Assembly: GCA_002342585.1 (NCBI GenBank)
Contig: DDQG01000030.1
Span: 4,243 to 68,242 of the forward strand
Direction of reading: 5' to 3'
Origin: Prevotellaceae bacterium UBA2448
GTDB lineage: Bacteria > Bacteroidota > Bacteroidia > Bacteroidales > Bacteroidaceae
DNA: 64,000 bases
The first letter of the stretch is position 1. Each line of letters starts with the position of its first letter. The notes beneath the pieces were generated by a model. That model did no database searches. It saw only the letters and a list, made by a program, of their open reading frames with translations, and had not been told where the DNA came from. Of this stretch, positions 17,433-26,027 are shown one piece after another. Both the position numbers and the translations under genes were made by a program.

Positions 17433-18409
17433 AGTCCCCAAGCTGCGGGTTGGCAATCGCGTTCTACCTTTCGTTCCAAACCATCGGGGAGGTTAGGATA
17501 AAAATCTATCCCTGTTATTTTTTCCACTCTATCTACAGGAACGGCAAACTTACTGATTGGTTCGTGCAAATCGAGGTTTGGCACAATAAAGCCGATAGCT
17601 TTAGGAGCATCGCCCATCATAAGAATTACCTTGAAGAAACGGTCAGGAACAGATACACGAAGATTCTTCCTATTTCCTATTTTCTTTGGAGAAGGAGTAT
17701 CGAAAATAGGACCACAAACAATATAAAGATCAGCTCCTTTGTTTGCCCATTCACGACAACGGATTTCCAAATCGTTCCACCATCCACCATTGAGATCGTG
17801 ATCCTGAGGACAGATATTTGTCATCATAAATGACTCAGCCATAGCCTGTTCACTATTCTTATTATCTCCTGCCGGACACATATGTCCGCGGTCATAACCA
17901 GAGCGGGAGAAGTCGGAAGGCAAAACCCTACTACTCTCTCCCAGTACCATATCTTCTATGTAGTCACCACGTTTTGCCCCTCCCTTAGTACGGGCATCAG
18001 TCAAATGCCAAGCAACATAATTCGGGCAGGAAGTAATAAGATTATAACTTACTATAAAAGCAGATTTAAACAACAAAACTTCGGGATTCTTCTCAATTGG
18101 AGCAGGTTGTTCAAGTTGTTCGTAAACCACCTGTGAGAGTCCTTCGCTCGGAGCGTCTGCCTCTGCATCCGCACTCTTTGGTGCAGGTTCTGCGGTAAAG
18201 TTCTCCGACCCAGCAACCGACTGAGTATTCTCTGCTGTTCCACCAGTCACATAACTATCATCAGCATTCACCCCACTCCACTTATCCTGATTCTGCCTGT
18301 CAGAACCAGAACAATTTTTCAGTGTTATAGCAAGGTAAAAAACTGCAAACACACAAGCACACACCAATAGCACCAAAGCAGGCTTTCTATTTTGTTTTTG
18401 TTTTTTCAT
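17429..18409 (-). CDS. Secreted or membrane-anchored DNA/RNA non-specific endonuclease (NUC1)
   Basis: The 326-residue product starts with a basic N-terminus and one hydrophobic segment (ALVLLVCACVFAVFYLAIT). A low-complexity Ala/Glu/Ser linker runs to about residue 105, followed by a beta-beta-alpha-metal nuclease domain. The catalytic motif SGYDRGHMCPAGD contains the general-base His of the DRGH family, and the metal-binding Asn region follows (TNICPQDHDLNGGWWNDLE). It probably degrades extracellular nucleic acids. Its stop overlaps the end of the ABC-F gene by 4 bases on the opposite strand. Confidence 0.88.
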   Translation of the reverse strand: MKKQKQNRKPALVLLVCACVFAVFYLAITLKNCSGSDRQNQDKWSGVNADDSYVTGGTAENTQSVAGSENFTAEPAPKSADAEADAPSEGLSQVVYEQLEQPAPIEKNPEVLLFKSAFIVSYNLITSCPNYVAWHLTDARTKGGAKRGDYIEDMVLGESSRVLPSDFSRSGYDRGHMCPAGDNKNSEQAMAESFMMTNICPQDHDLNGGWWNDLEIRCREWANKGADLYIVCGPIFDTPSPKKIGNRKNLRVSVPDRFFKVILMMGDAPKAIGFIVPNLDLHEPISKFAVPVDRVEKITGIDFYPNLPDGLERKVERDCQPAAWGL

Positions 18410-18455
18410 TTTCTTATTAGATTATGATACAACATTACATGTAAGTTATAAAAAA

Positions 18456-19682
18456 TCAGAATCGGTATCCGAAGTTCACCTGCGCATCAGCTTCTCTGTT
18501 GTTAATCTTTGTGTCGGCGTTGTTTCTATACAGATACTGTCGATAGTTCATGAGAAAGTTAAGCAGAAAGCGATTGAAACTATAACTTACGGCAAGACGT
18601 GCGTAACAGTTGAAAACAAAACGGCTACGACCATTATCTACGGCATCATAATAATGAGCATCATAATTACTCCAACGCTGGCGCTCAGCCTCTATCTGCT
18701 GGGCTCTGATGTCCGGGTCGGTAGATGTACCTGCGTATGCGTATGCCACGCCAGAGTCACTAGACTTGTGTACCAGATGGTTCCAAAGTGAAATCATTGG
18801 AATCACAGACGCGTGAATAACCACTTTTCCTCCATTTATCGACCAGTTATATCCATATCCAGGACCTAAAGAGATTTTCCAGTTGCGAAAGGAATCATGC
18901 TCATGGTTAAAGAGTTTGTCAGCTCCGAACAGGCTCTGGTAGTAGTTTGCCATAACGAAGAGGCTGCCGGCGCTGCGTCTTTGCACCATATCGCCGTATG
19001 CTCCTGCCGCAAGACTGAACTTCTTGTGGTTAAAGACATAATATCCTTCCACATAGAAAATCTTCAGGTTCATACTACCTGAAGGAATTGTGGTCTCAGA
19101 CGTTATAGCCGGGTCGGCCACTCCAGTCTCCACATTACGTTTCCATTGGCTCATGCCCTGGTTGAAGGCAGCATCAAGGGTTCCCTCCATGTTTCTTAGG
19201 TGCTTGTATCGGATACGAAATCCCCATACAGAGCCGTTCTTCGCAAGACCGAAAGACATACTGTAACGATTACGAATGGGAATGGGGAGCTCTATACTGA
19301 TACCGCGCCAGTCAATACCCAACTCAACTTCCGACTGGTAAGTATGCATATCGGACATCACATATTTCTTTTCGGACATATTGGGCGGCATATAACGCTT
19401 ATCCAAAGGAATATCCGCGTCATTGACAGACACAGGAAAGTCTATGTCGTGCTGCTGAAAATAACCGTAATACCCGAGATATACCATACGGTCATACTTC
19501 TGTCTGCGAATATAAGTGCTGTCAAGACCCGCATCCTGCATACGGTTTATCGCGTCGTCAACGTTTTTAAGCAATTTACCAAAACCATGACTCCAAAAAC
19601 TTCTTTTCTCCTGTGCACCTGCGCAGAGTGTGCAGGAAATTACTAATACCCATAATAAAAATAAGCGATACTTCATATTCAT
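18456..19682 (-). CDS. DUF4421-like outer-membrane protein
   Basis: The 408-residue product has a signal peptide ending in CAGAQ. Its many alternating aromatic strands end in VNFGYRF, the final Phe being typical of outer-membrane barrels. The features YIRRQKYDRMVYLGYYGYF, GIDWRGISIELPIP and GLAKNGSVWGFRIRY match what I recall of the DUF4421 family of Bacteroidetes. The function is unknown. A start at 19676 (second ATG) is equally possible. It has a well-formed own promoter at 19747-19777. Confidence 0.7.
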   Translation of the reverse strand: MNMKYRLFLLWVLVISCTLCAGAQEKRSFWSHGFGKLLKNVDDAINRMQDAGLDSTYIRRQKYDRMVYLGYYGYFQQHDIDFPVSVNDADIPLDKRYMPPNMSEKKYVMSDMHTYQSEVELGIDWRGISIELPIPIRNRYSMSFGLAKNGSVWGFRIRYKHLRNMEGTLDAAFNQGMSQWKRNVETGVADPAITSETTIPSGSMNLKIFYVEGYYVFNHKKFSLAAGAYGDMVQRRSAGSLFVMANYYQSLFGADKLFNHEHDSFRNWKISLGPGYGYNWSINGGKVVIHASVIPMISLWNHLVHKSSDSGVAYAYAGTSTDPDIRAQQIEAERQRWSNYDAHYYDAVDNGRSRFVFNCYARLAVSYSFNRFLLNFLMNYRQYLYRNNADTKINNREADAQVNFGYRF

Positions 19683-19746
19683 TCAATATGGATTGCTGCC
19701 ATATTTTTTTCGTATTTTCAATTCTGTTATTTCAATAATGTTTTTG

Positions 19747-19777
19747 CAAAAGTATATAATTTCAATGTCTTTACAAA
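19747..19777 (-). promoter_or_regulatory. Promoter for the DUF4421-like gene
   Basis: On the minus strand TTTG (complement of 19774-19777), exactly 19 bases, then TACTTTTG (complement of 19747-19754). This is a full consensus match. It implies a leader of about 60 bases. Confidence 0.7.
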
Positions 19778-19786
19778 AAACAAAAC

Positions 19787-19903
19787 AAAAAAATCACAAT
19801 TTTATTTTGTATTTCGCAGTAATAGTAGTACCGTTGACTACGTCGAAAGTAGGCTGCACCTCGGAAATAATAAAAAAAATCACAATTTTATTTTGTATTT
19901 CGC
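19787..19903 (+). repeat. 31-base direct repeat carrying promoter -33 boxes
   Basis: The 31 bases at 19787-19817 are repeated exactly at 19873-19903, 86 bases later. Each copy contains the TTTG of one of the two tandem tRNA promoters. Confidence 0.85.
19806..19836 (+). promoter_or_regulatory. Upstream promoter P1 of initiator tRNA
   Basis: TTTG (19806-19809), 19 bases, TACCGTTG (19829-19836): one mismatch from TAnnTTTG. It is the upstream member of a duplicated promoter pair. Confidence 0.55.
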
Positions 19904-19922
19904 TCGGTTTGCACTACCTTTG
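19892..19922 (+). promoter_or_regulatory. Promoter P2 of initiator tRNA
   Basis: TTTG (19892-19895), exactly 19 bases, TACCTTTG (19915-19922): a perfect consensus promoter ending 19 bases before the mature tRNA. Confidence 0.8.
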
Positions 19923-19941
19923 CACCCGCAAACGAAAATAT

Positions 19942-20014
19942 CGCGGGATGGAGCAGTTGGTAGCTCGCCAGGCTCATAACCTGGAGGTCGGAGGTTCGAG
20001 TCCCCCTCCCGCAA
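19942..20014 (+). tRNA. Initiator tRNA-Met (CAT)
   Basis: The cloverleaf is complete, with anticodon CAT in loop CTCATAA. Initiator hallmarks are visible: a C1-A72 mismatch at the acceptor end and an A11-T24 pair in the D stem. The anticodon stem is CCAGG/CCTGG, so the usual run of three G-C pairs next to the loop is AGG/CCU instead. The T stem GGAGG/CCCCC has an A51-C63 mismatch. The 3' CCA is not encoded (CTA follows A73). Two tandem promoters precede it and a terminator follows. Confidence 0.9.
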
Positions 20015-20022
20015 CTAAGACG

Positions 20023-20048
20023 AAGACATCATTACGATGTCTTTTTTT
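20023..20048 (+). terminator. Terminator of initiator tRNA
   Basis: AAGACATC pairs with GATGTCTT around a 5-base loop, followed by a T7 run, 9 bases after the tRNA. Confidence 0.8.
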
Positions 20049-20074
20049 GTTTTCTAGAACAGAAGGAGTTATTT

Positions 20075-23000
20075 TCAAAACTCTACTTCAGTCTGTTCTA
20101 TCAAAGCTTTGAAGATATTGTTCTTGCTCAGCAATTCCTTATTGCCTATAAGCAACATTTGTTCGCGAGCTCGAGTCAGAGCCACATTCAGTTTTCGGTC
20201 AACCACTGCCCCACTCTCCTCGAAACAGTTGTTCGTAAGGAAATCCAGCTGATACTCATACTGCACAGTGAAGCCGTAGATAATCACATCGCGTTCACTG
20301 CCCTGATAGCGTTCTACTGTATCGATAGTGATATTATCGAGAACACCCTTTCCTACCCTTTGTTCTATAGCCCTGCGCACAGTAGCTATTTGGTTTCTGT
20401 ATGGAACTATTACACCTACACTCTCCGTCTCGGAAAACTCCCTTTCAGCAGCTTTGTACAGATTCTTTACAGCCACAACAGCATCAGCAATCAGTTCCGC
20501 TTCTGGCAGGTTCACCTTTGCCGACGGACTATGTTGTGGACGGGATACATTTACGAAAGCAATTCGGTGTGTAGCCAGCAACTTTTCCATTTCTGTCCCT
20601 ATATTATAATATTGTGTAAACGTAAGTGGTTGTTCCTGGTGTGGCAGAGGTATGGTATTCAGTTTGCCCTCATAGAAGTAATCACAAGCGAACTGAGCCA
20701 CATCCCTGTGCATTCGTCCCTGACGAGTAAAACGTTCAATTAGTTCTGGCGGACTGATTCTGAGCAGTCGTTCGAAAAGAGAATTTCTGCAATTGGTCAG
20801 CCCTATTCTGTTTAGCACAGGCCGATCAACAGCCGACTCCTCTTCTGTCTGTTGCACAACAGCAGGTAGTTGCTTGTGGTCACCAATAAAATAAAATCTG
20901 CGAATACTGCTCTTCTCCCCACACTTAGCCGACATGATACCCAGCAGGTGAGGTTCGAGGATTTGCGAAGCCTCGTCAATAATCGCAAGTGAAAAGGGTC
21001 GCATAGTCAAAATCTGGTGATGCGAAGTGATGGAAGTAGTAGTGCCTACAACTATTCTTGCGGAAAGCAAAAGATGACGAATCAGGTGTATATTCTCACA
21101 TTCAGCCACTTTGTTTTCCAGCAGATATGGTTTATAAACATCAGGACAAGAGAGCGCACTACCAATACGGATGAAATCCAGTCCGTCCTTCACCAGTTTG
21201 GAACAAATCTCATCAACTGCCCTATTGGTATAGGAAAGCAAAAGCACAGAATGTGAAGGATCTGCGAGTTCGTCGCGCAACCGCCGCATCAGTCCGAAAC
21301 TGGTCTTGCCTGTTCCCGGGGGACCAATCAACAGCGAGTAGTCGTCTGCAGTTGCTTTGCGTTGTCCAAGAAGCAAATCACGTCTGTCCTTTTCGGCATT
21401 GAGGAAAGCAAAGAGCGAACGATATATACTTCCATATGAAGACTCAATAAAATCGTGCTCCACAGCCCACATAGTGTCCTCATCCTGTCGGAACACGATA
21501 TCATTACTTTGTGGGGCACGAAGTTGGAGTCGAAGTGTATCGGTTGTAATTTCAGCTATTGAAGCACGAAACACTATTCCCCTTCTCACATCTGGAACAG
21601 TATCCTTACGGTATTTATAAAGCACCACCACATCACCTACTCGAAAATTCGGGAGGTAATCCCCATCGTCAGCCGTAGTAAGCAGTTCCACGGTGTCGCG
21701 AGTGGTATTCAGAATTCTCAGATTATAGAAAATATTACCTGCAAGTCGTTTTTCATCAAGAGTACAATTCCACAGGGCACTCAACCCACTGGCCTCCTTC
21801 TGCGAATTGCCAATCTTCGAAAGCACATGTTCCCTCTGAACGAAAGTGAACATTCGAAGGAAATAAGCCCTTTCAACTTCCGATGCAGTTTGGATAGTTC
21901 TCAAAGTCTGTTGTAGCGGAGTCAAGAGATACGCCAACGTAAAAGCGTCGTTTAACCCTCTTACATTTATTTTGTCGATAGTGATATGTTCTAGCAGATG
22001 AGCACCGCCCTTGCTACAATAGAACTCCATCCATGCTATTTGGTTTCTTACCCTAAGAATTTCGAACAGCAGTTTGGGGGCTGGAGTTTCCTTAATCAGT
22101 CCGTCCGGATATTTTGAGTAAAGCAGGAAACAGGATATATCCTCGTTTTTCAGTTTAAAATTATAATGCAGCAGAGCCAGGTATAGCAACATCTGACAAT
22201 AGTGTTTCTCCACATGTCCGTTGGTGTTGTAATCTTTCTTTCCCGACTTTTGTTCCATGAGTACCTTATAGTCACTCTGCATCAAGTCCATACGTCCTTG
22301 TACGCCAAGCATCTCACAGAAGAACGAAGGTTCCAACAGTATCTTATCTATGTCGATATACTTATCCTCGGTAAAGGCAGTTTCCAGAATCTCGCGGATA
22401 TTCCGTCGTTGGTTTCGAGCCTCATCATGGAACCCACTCATCTCATCTATACAGGCAGCTATGGAAAGACTATTTTTGCAGAAGAAATCCGCCACACTGT
22501 CCTTGTATGGTTTCCGTTCTGTCTGCCGAGCTCTACTCCACAATTCTTCGTCAAGCATCTGACTGGCAAAATTTCCGAGCAGAATATGTTTCGTAGCATC
22601 ACGACTTTCAAACTTTCTCAGAAGGTAATAATATGCCGTAGCTCCAAAAGGTTGAAAGCAATCCGCTATGGCAGAAATATCGATAAGGTAATCAGGTTGA
22701 TAAATAATCAGTTCCGGGTAATACACCCCGTTTTTCAGGTACGGATTCACCAGATTCAGTTGATCTCCATTCGACAGCAGAGCAGCAATATAATTCCAGT
22801 TACCGAGGAAATTAGAATTATCTGTATAACAAACCTTCACATTACCTCCTTGTTCTGTGTCTGCTGCACCATATATATAATGTGCATCCCAAGAAACAAC
22901 GGAAATGCGCATGCAAACAGACTCCGAACTTGGAACTTGAATCTTGGAACTTGAATCTTGAAACTTGGAATCTTGAACCTTGAACCACGAACCATTAACA

Positions 23001-23350
23001 TCCTCAAGTCCATAGGCCGCCTTTATGAAAAGGGTTACAGCCTTTAGGTCAAATCCAAAGGCTGTTCCATCACTTTTCTCATAAGTCTTATTCTTTACCC
23101 TGCTTCGAAACGCATTCAGTCTGTTTGTCAGTTCTGAGGGCAGTTCCTTGCTTTGTGCAATGTATGTGAGTCGTGCGAATGCGCCGGAGAAATCAAGTCG
23201 TTTGTCCGCAGTAAGATACATGAGTGCTTCGTTGAACACACGATACAGTTCGTTGTAGCACTCATGTATAGAATATTCCGACTGCCCTTTTCCATACATG
23301 TCACTGACATGTTGCAGTTCGGATAGGAAATAATCAGCAGACTTAATCAA
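20075..23350 (-). CDS. Dna2-like protein: Cas4-type nuclease fused to SF1 helicase
   Basis: The 1091-residue protein appears to join two enzymes. At about residues 350-390, GRMDLMQSDYKVLMEQKSGK has the D...ExK pattern of PD-(D/E)xK (Cas4/AddB/Dna2) nucleases. From about residue 665 comes an SF1 helicase of the AAA_11/AAA_12 type: GPPGTGKT (Walker A), IIDEASQ (Walker B), GDHKQLP, VPYRNQ, TVERYQGSERD and NVALTRAREQ. This suggests DNA-end or replication-intermediate processing. Oddly, bases 22926-22989 inside the gene are an array of 7-base repeats translated in frame near residues 120-142 (VQDSKFQDSSSKIQVPS). That stretch is probably a dispensable linker. Confidence 0.82.
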   Translation of the reverse strand: MIKSADYFLSELQHVSDMYGKGQSEYSIHECYNELYRVFNEALMYLTADKRLDFSGAFARLTYIAQSKELPSELTNRLNAFRSRVKNKTYEKSDGTAFGFDLKAVTLFIKAAYGLEDVNGSWFKVQDSKFQDSSSKIQVPSSESVCMRISVVSWDAHYIYGAADTEQGGNVKVCYTDNSNFLGNWNYIAALLSNGDQLNLVNPYLKNGVYYPELIIYQPDYLIDISAIADCFQPFGATAYYYLLRKFESRDATKHILLGNFASQMLDEELWSRARQTERKPYKDSVADFFCKNSLSIAACIDEMSGFHDEARNQRRNIREILETAFTEDKYIDIDKILLEPSFFCEMLGVQGRMDLMQSDYKVLMEQKSGKKDYNTNGHVEKHYCQMLLYLALLHYNFKLKNEDISCFLLYSKYPDGLIKETPAPKLLFEILRVRNQIAWMEFYCSKGGAHLLEHITIDKINVRGLNDAFTLAYLLTPLQQTLRTIQTASEVERAYFLRMFTFVQREHVLSKIGNSQKEASGLSALWNCTLDEKRLAGNIFYNLRILNTTRDTVELLTTADDGDYLPNFRVGDVVVLYKYRKDTVPDVRRGIVFRASIAEITTDTLRLQLRAPQSNDIVFRQDEDTMWAVEHDFIESSYGSIYRSLFAFLNAEKDRRDLLLGQRKATADDYSLLIGPPGTGKTSFGLMRRLRDELADPSHSVLLLSYTNRAVDEICSKLVKDGLDFIRIGSALSCPDVYKPYLLENKVAECENIHLIRHLLLSARIVVGTTTSITSHHQILTMRPFSLAIIDEASQILEPHLLGIMSAKCGEKSSIRRFYFIGDHKQLPAVVQQTEEESAVDRPVLNRIGLTNCRNSLFERLLRISPPELIERFTRQGRMHRDVAQFACDYFYEGKLNTIPLPHQEQPLTFTQYYNIGTEMEKLLATHRIAFVNVSRPQHSPSAKVNLPEAELIADAVVAVKNLYKAAEREFSETESVGVIVPYRNQIATVRRAIEQRVGKGVLDNITIDTVERYQGSERDVIIYGFTVQYEYQLDFLTNNCFEESGAVVDRKLNVALTRAREQMLLIGNKELLSKNNIFKALIEQTEVEF
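22926..22989 (-). repeat. Heptad array translated inside a gene
   Basis: Units on the plus strand are GAACTTG, GAACTTG, AATCTTG, GAACTTG, AATCTTG, AAACTTG, an 8-base variant, AACCTTG and AACCACG. Period 7 is not a multiple of 3, so successive units are read in different frames. Confidence 0.75.
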
Positions 23351-23373
23351 GGGACAAATCTCCTTTCAGCAGT

Positions 23374-24426
23374 TTACTTATTCTCCTTCATCTTTTTCTT
23401 ACTCCAAGCCTCCAGGCGTTTATACTCTGATTTTGTGAGTCGCATGAACGAACCGTGCTGTGGAGCCTTCACGCCCTGAATAGTAACAGGATCGTGGAAA
23501 TTACGCAGATACTTGTCCGTCTGGCAAATTCTGTACTGTCTTGGTTTTGTGCTATACTGGATATAAGCCACTCTCCATCCTTCTTCGCCAGGAATTTGGA
23601 AAGCACTACTACCCTCACATTTCTTCTTACCTTCAAAACTCACAAAATCCTTCTCATCCGGTTCCGGATAAGGACCAGTCAGGCTAAAACTGCTAGTCTG
23701 GAAGATGCCTGGATGTCCTCCTTCCTTCTTTATGAGCATATGGTACTTGCCATCAGATTCCAGGTAATTTATGTCGGCATCGATGGTTGCATAACCCCAG
23801 TCAAACAGTATGCGTGGTTTTGTCAGTTGAGTGAACGAATGGTCGGCATAACTGTAGTACATGCGGTCGTAAGCCTCTTCATCAGGATTCCACATCGAGT
23901 AGTAAATCATATATCCGCCCTTTGTGCCGTCAGCCCAGGTGTAGTTTGGATCCCAGAAAATCTGCGGAGCCCACACACGTTTGATGGTGCTCCAGTCCTT
24001 ATACACATCAGGCGATTCCGGATCGCAGAAGATACTGCTGCCCTTGCGAAAATCGAAAGTTTTCGCAGTCCAATCAGTCAGGTTGTCCGAGCGCAACAGA
24101 TTGATTCCGTAATTGAACCAAGTACGGCTTTTCCGGTTTGACATATCGGTAGTAACCATCAGGTAACCCTTACCCGAATCACTCTTTCGGCAGATGTATG
24201 CATCGCGTGCGCCACCTTCTATTTCCGATAGCTTTTCAGTATCATAAACCTCCTTGCCATCAATCAAATCGTGATAATTCAGTCCGTCGCGACTCAGAGC
24301 ATAAGCAGTCCATTCGCCTTCGCCCGACATGTGGCAATACAGAAAACCGTAGTCACCTTTCTGCAAATTCTGTGCCTTCATGGTCATTACAGACAGAAGG
24401 CACAGTAGTGTAGCAAATCCTTTCAT
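23374..24426 (-). CDS. Secreted GH43-like glycoside hydrolase (five-bladed propeller)
   Basis: The 350-residue product has a signal peptide ending in MKAQ. It looks like a GH43/GH117-type beta-propeller acting on arabinose- or xylose-containing plant glycans. Candidate active-site blade motifs are GGARDAYICR, RVWAPQIFWD, TIDADINY and CEGSSAF. Whether the three acidic catalytic residues are all in place could not be confirmed without alignment, so substrate and activity are uncertain. It starts 23 bases before the Dna2-like gene on the same strand and may be co-transcribed. TATCTTTG on the minus strand (24454-24461) is a likely -7 box. Confidence 0.72.
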   Translation of the reverse strand: MKGFATLLCLLSVMTMKAQNLQKGDYGFLYCHMSGEGEWTAYALSRDGLNYHDLIDGKEVYDTEKLSEIEGGARDAYICRKSDSGKGYLMVTTDMSNRKSRTWFNYGINLLRSDNLTDWTAKTFDFRKGSSIFCDPESPDVYKDWSTIKRVWAPQIFWDPNYTWADGTKGGYMIYYSMWNPDEEAYDRMYYSYADHSFTQLTKPRILFDWGYATIDADINYLESDGKYHMLIKKEGGHPGIFQTSSFSLTGPYPEPDEKDFVSFEGKKKCEGSSAFQIPGEEGWRVAYIQYSTKPRQYRICQTDKYLRNFHDPVTIQGVKAPQHGSFMRLTKSEYKRLEAWSKKKMKENK

Positions 24427-24453
24427 AGTATTTCTTTGTTTTGGTTTCTGCTA

Positions 24454-24461
24454 CAAAGATA
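24454..24461 (-). promoter_or_regulatory. -7 box for the GH43-like gene
   Basis: The minus strand reads TATCTTTG, 28 bases upstream of the start codon. The -33 box is not clear. Confidence 0.45.
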
Positions 24462-24473
24462 TGAAATTATTTT

Positions 24474-24899
24474 TTAGTGTGCAAGCAAAGCAGCGAGTGC
24501 AGTTACTGTAATTGCTCCTGCTACGATTCCTGCTGCTGTAGAATTATGCACTACTACCGGAGGAGGACATGGAGCTACATAAACAGGCTCAACATATACT
24601 GGAGCAGGACGGTGATGAACTACATGCACTGGGCGAACTGGGTGATGTACCACTCTTACTGGAGGAGGACATGGCCTGCCGTATCCGCGCTCAACAATTA
24701 CTTCGCGTCTTGGAGTTGCGATATATCCGCCACCGCCGTAACGGGTTGTTTCGCGTACTACTTCACGACCTCCGCGACCGCGATGCATATTCTCTACTCG
24801 GTTGCCATTATCGTGACGACTGCCACCATATCTCTGAGCATTCATAGTTGTAGTACTGAGAACTAAAACTGCGATAAATGTAAAAACTGACTTTTTCAT
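24474..24899 (-). CDS. Small secreted Pro/His/Val-rich protein
   Basis: The product has about 141 residues from the ATG at 24899, chosen because a signal peptide (MKKSVFTFIAVLVLSTT, ending TMNAQ) begins there. The mature part is Arg/Gly-rich and then Pro/His/Val-rich, with three Cys-Pro-Pro-Pro or Ala-Pro-Val-Tyr-type repeats (RPCPPPVRVVHHPVRPVHVV, APCPPPVVV). A hydrophobic C-terminal segment (AAGIVAGAITVTALAALLA) could anchor it. It resembles small YXWGXW/glycine-zipper-like envelope proteins only loosely, and I assign no family. A TATCTTTG box on the minus strand lies at 24950-24957. Confidence 0.6.
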   Translation of the reverse strand: MKKSVFTFIAVLVLSTTTMNAQRYGGSRHDNGNRVENMHRGRGGREVVRETTRYGGGGYIATPRREVIVERGYGRPCPPPVRVVHHPVRPVHVVHHRPAPVYVEPVYVAPCPPPVVVHNSTAAGIVAGAITVTALAALLAH

Positions 24900-25040
24900 A
24901 AGGCTAATATTTTTTAGGTTAAACATCATTTGCGATTCTTTTACGGTGGCAAAGATATGGCATCCCTTAGTCCTATGCTTAAGTGTTTTTCCTACTTCGA
25001 AAGATATTTTTCCTATTCTTTAGGGAAATCCCCCCCTCCC

Positions 25041-25067
25041 AACGAAAACGAAAACGAAAACGAAAAA
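25041..25067 (+). repeat. Hexad array ACGAAA
   Basis: Four tandem ACGAAA-type hexads lie immediately before the tRNA-Leu-side terminator. The same hexad family occurs near 4551, 31650 and 44098. Confidence 0.6.
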
Positions 25068-25096
25068 GGCTTCAATCAAAAATGATTGAAGCCTTT
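25065..25096. terminator. Ancestral terminator of tRNA-Leu
   Basis: A perfect 14-bp stem (25065-25078 with 25083-25096, 4-base loop). In minus-strand orientation it is followed by a T run. It sits 8 bases outside the left att copy, where the tRNA-Leu terminator would have been before the element inserted. Confidence 0.75.
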
Positions 25097-25104
25097 GTTT
25101 TCTT

Positions 25105-25119
25105 AGTACCGGAGGCGGG
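25105..25119. repeat. Left att copy
   Basis: AGTACCGGAGGCGGG, identical to 31501-31515. It represents the tRNA 3' end duplicated by integration. Confidence 0.85.
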
Positions 25120-25177
25120 TACAAAACTTATTTTATAAGTGTTTGATTTTCTCTTTGTTCGTTTACGCAAAATTCTA

Positions 25178-25222
25178 TCAGGTGTAACATAGGTGTAACA
25201 TTTCAACCAAAGTGTAACATTT
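25178..25222. repeat. Left integrase arm-type sites
   Basis: GGTGTAACA at 25181-25189 and 25192-25200 (11-base spacing) and AGTGTAACA at 25211-25219. A block of about 34 bases is shared, with two differences, with 31367-31400 near the other end, in the same orientation. Confidence 0.75.
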
Positions 25223-25349
25223 GGGGTATAAATTGGCATATACAGATAGCAAAATAAAATGGCATGAATATCTCACGATAACCATGCCACAAAATACCAA
25301 TTTTTAAAGTGCAATATAATATGCGGTGCAAAGATAGTCATTTTTTCTA

Positions 25350-26027
25350 TTACATAGTTGAGGCTCTCATTATTTTGGTTGCTGCCTTGCCATCTATATC
25401 TAAGTGATGGGTGCTTTTAGTATTGGCTGAATATTCTACGACCTTCGTATTTCCTGCTCTCCAATTATCCGTAAATAGTTCTACTACATCTTCGCTTATA
25501 GTATGGGCGGGTGTTGCAGACTGGAGTACTACTTTTCGTAATGCCTGAGTCATACAAGCATATCCCATCCGGCTTTGCTCTGCTCTCAGCGCCTCCGTAA
25601 CATCTGGGCATAGCACATCAAGGAATCGGGAAAACATTTGTTCTGTATTATACGACTCCCACATCATGCCTGATTTACCCTGCCCCACTTCCTTTAACTG
25701 TGGGCGCTTGTGTTTGCCTCTCTTTACAAATAGTATGGCGCTTTGGATCTGCTCTGTTTCATTGAGTCTTTTGTTTGATACTGGGTTGTAGCTGCCATCA
25801 AGAGTTTGCATTGTTCCTTCAAAAGCCTGCAACATTGCCAAACATTCCGCACTCATGGCGCTGCCATTGTCGGATAGCCTCAACAAACAAAGAATGAGTG
25901 CTTGCAAAAGCTGGTAAAAAGTCATACCAAAGGATTTAGCAATACTTCTGAGTCTGTCATAATCCTGTGCTGATACTTTGGTGGCAATAGTGGAAAAATG
26001 TTTTTCAGTATAGGTCTTTGGTTTCAT
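25350..26027 (-). CDS. Unknown element protein with RHH-like N-terminus
   Basis: The 225-residue, probably cytoplasmic protein has no signal peptide. The N-terminus (FSTIATKVSAQDYDRLRSIA then FYQLLQALILCLLRL) looks like a ribbon-helix-helix or other short DNA-binding module. The rest, with the clusters QIQSAILFVKRGKHKRPQLK and WESYNTEQMFSRFLDVL, is not recognised. Its position between the left att site and the presumed origin region suggests a role in maintenance or mobilisation of the element. It could be a plasmid-type MobC-like accessory factor, but nothing in the sequence proves that. Confidence 0.6.
   Translation of the reverse strand: MKPKTYTEKHFSTIATKVSAQDYDRLRSIAKSFGMTFYQLLQALILCLLRLSDNGSAMSAECLAMLQAFEGTMQTLDGSYNPVSNKRLNETEQIQSAILFVKRGKHKRPQLKEVGQGKSGMMWESYNTEQMFSRFLDVLCPDVTEALRAEQSRMGYACMTQALRKVVLQSATPAHTISEDVVELFTDNWRAGNTKVVEYSANTKSTHHLDIDGKAATKIMRASTM

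Noticed and set aside
25041..25067. CRISPR array
   Set aside because: The short tandem words here and elsewhere lack unique spacers and the 25-45 base repeat length, and no cas gene is in the window.
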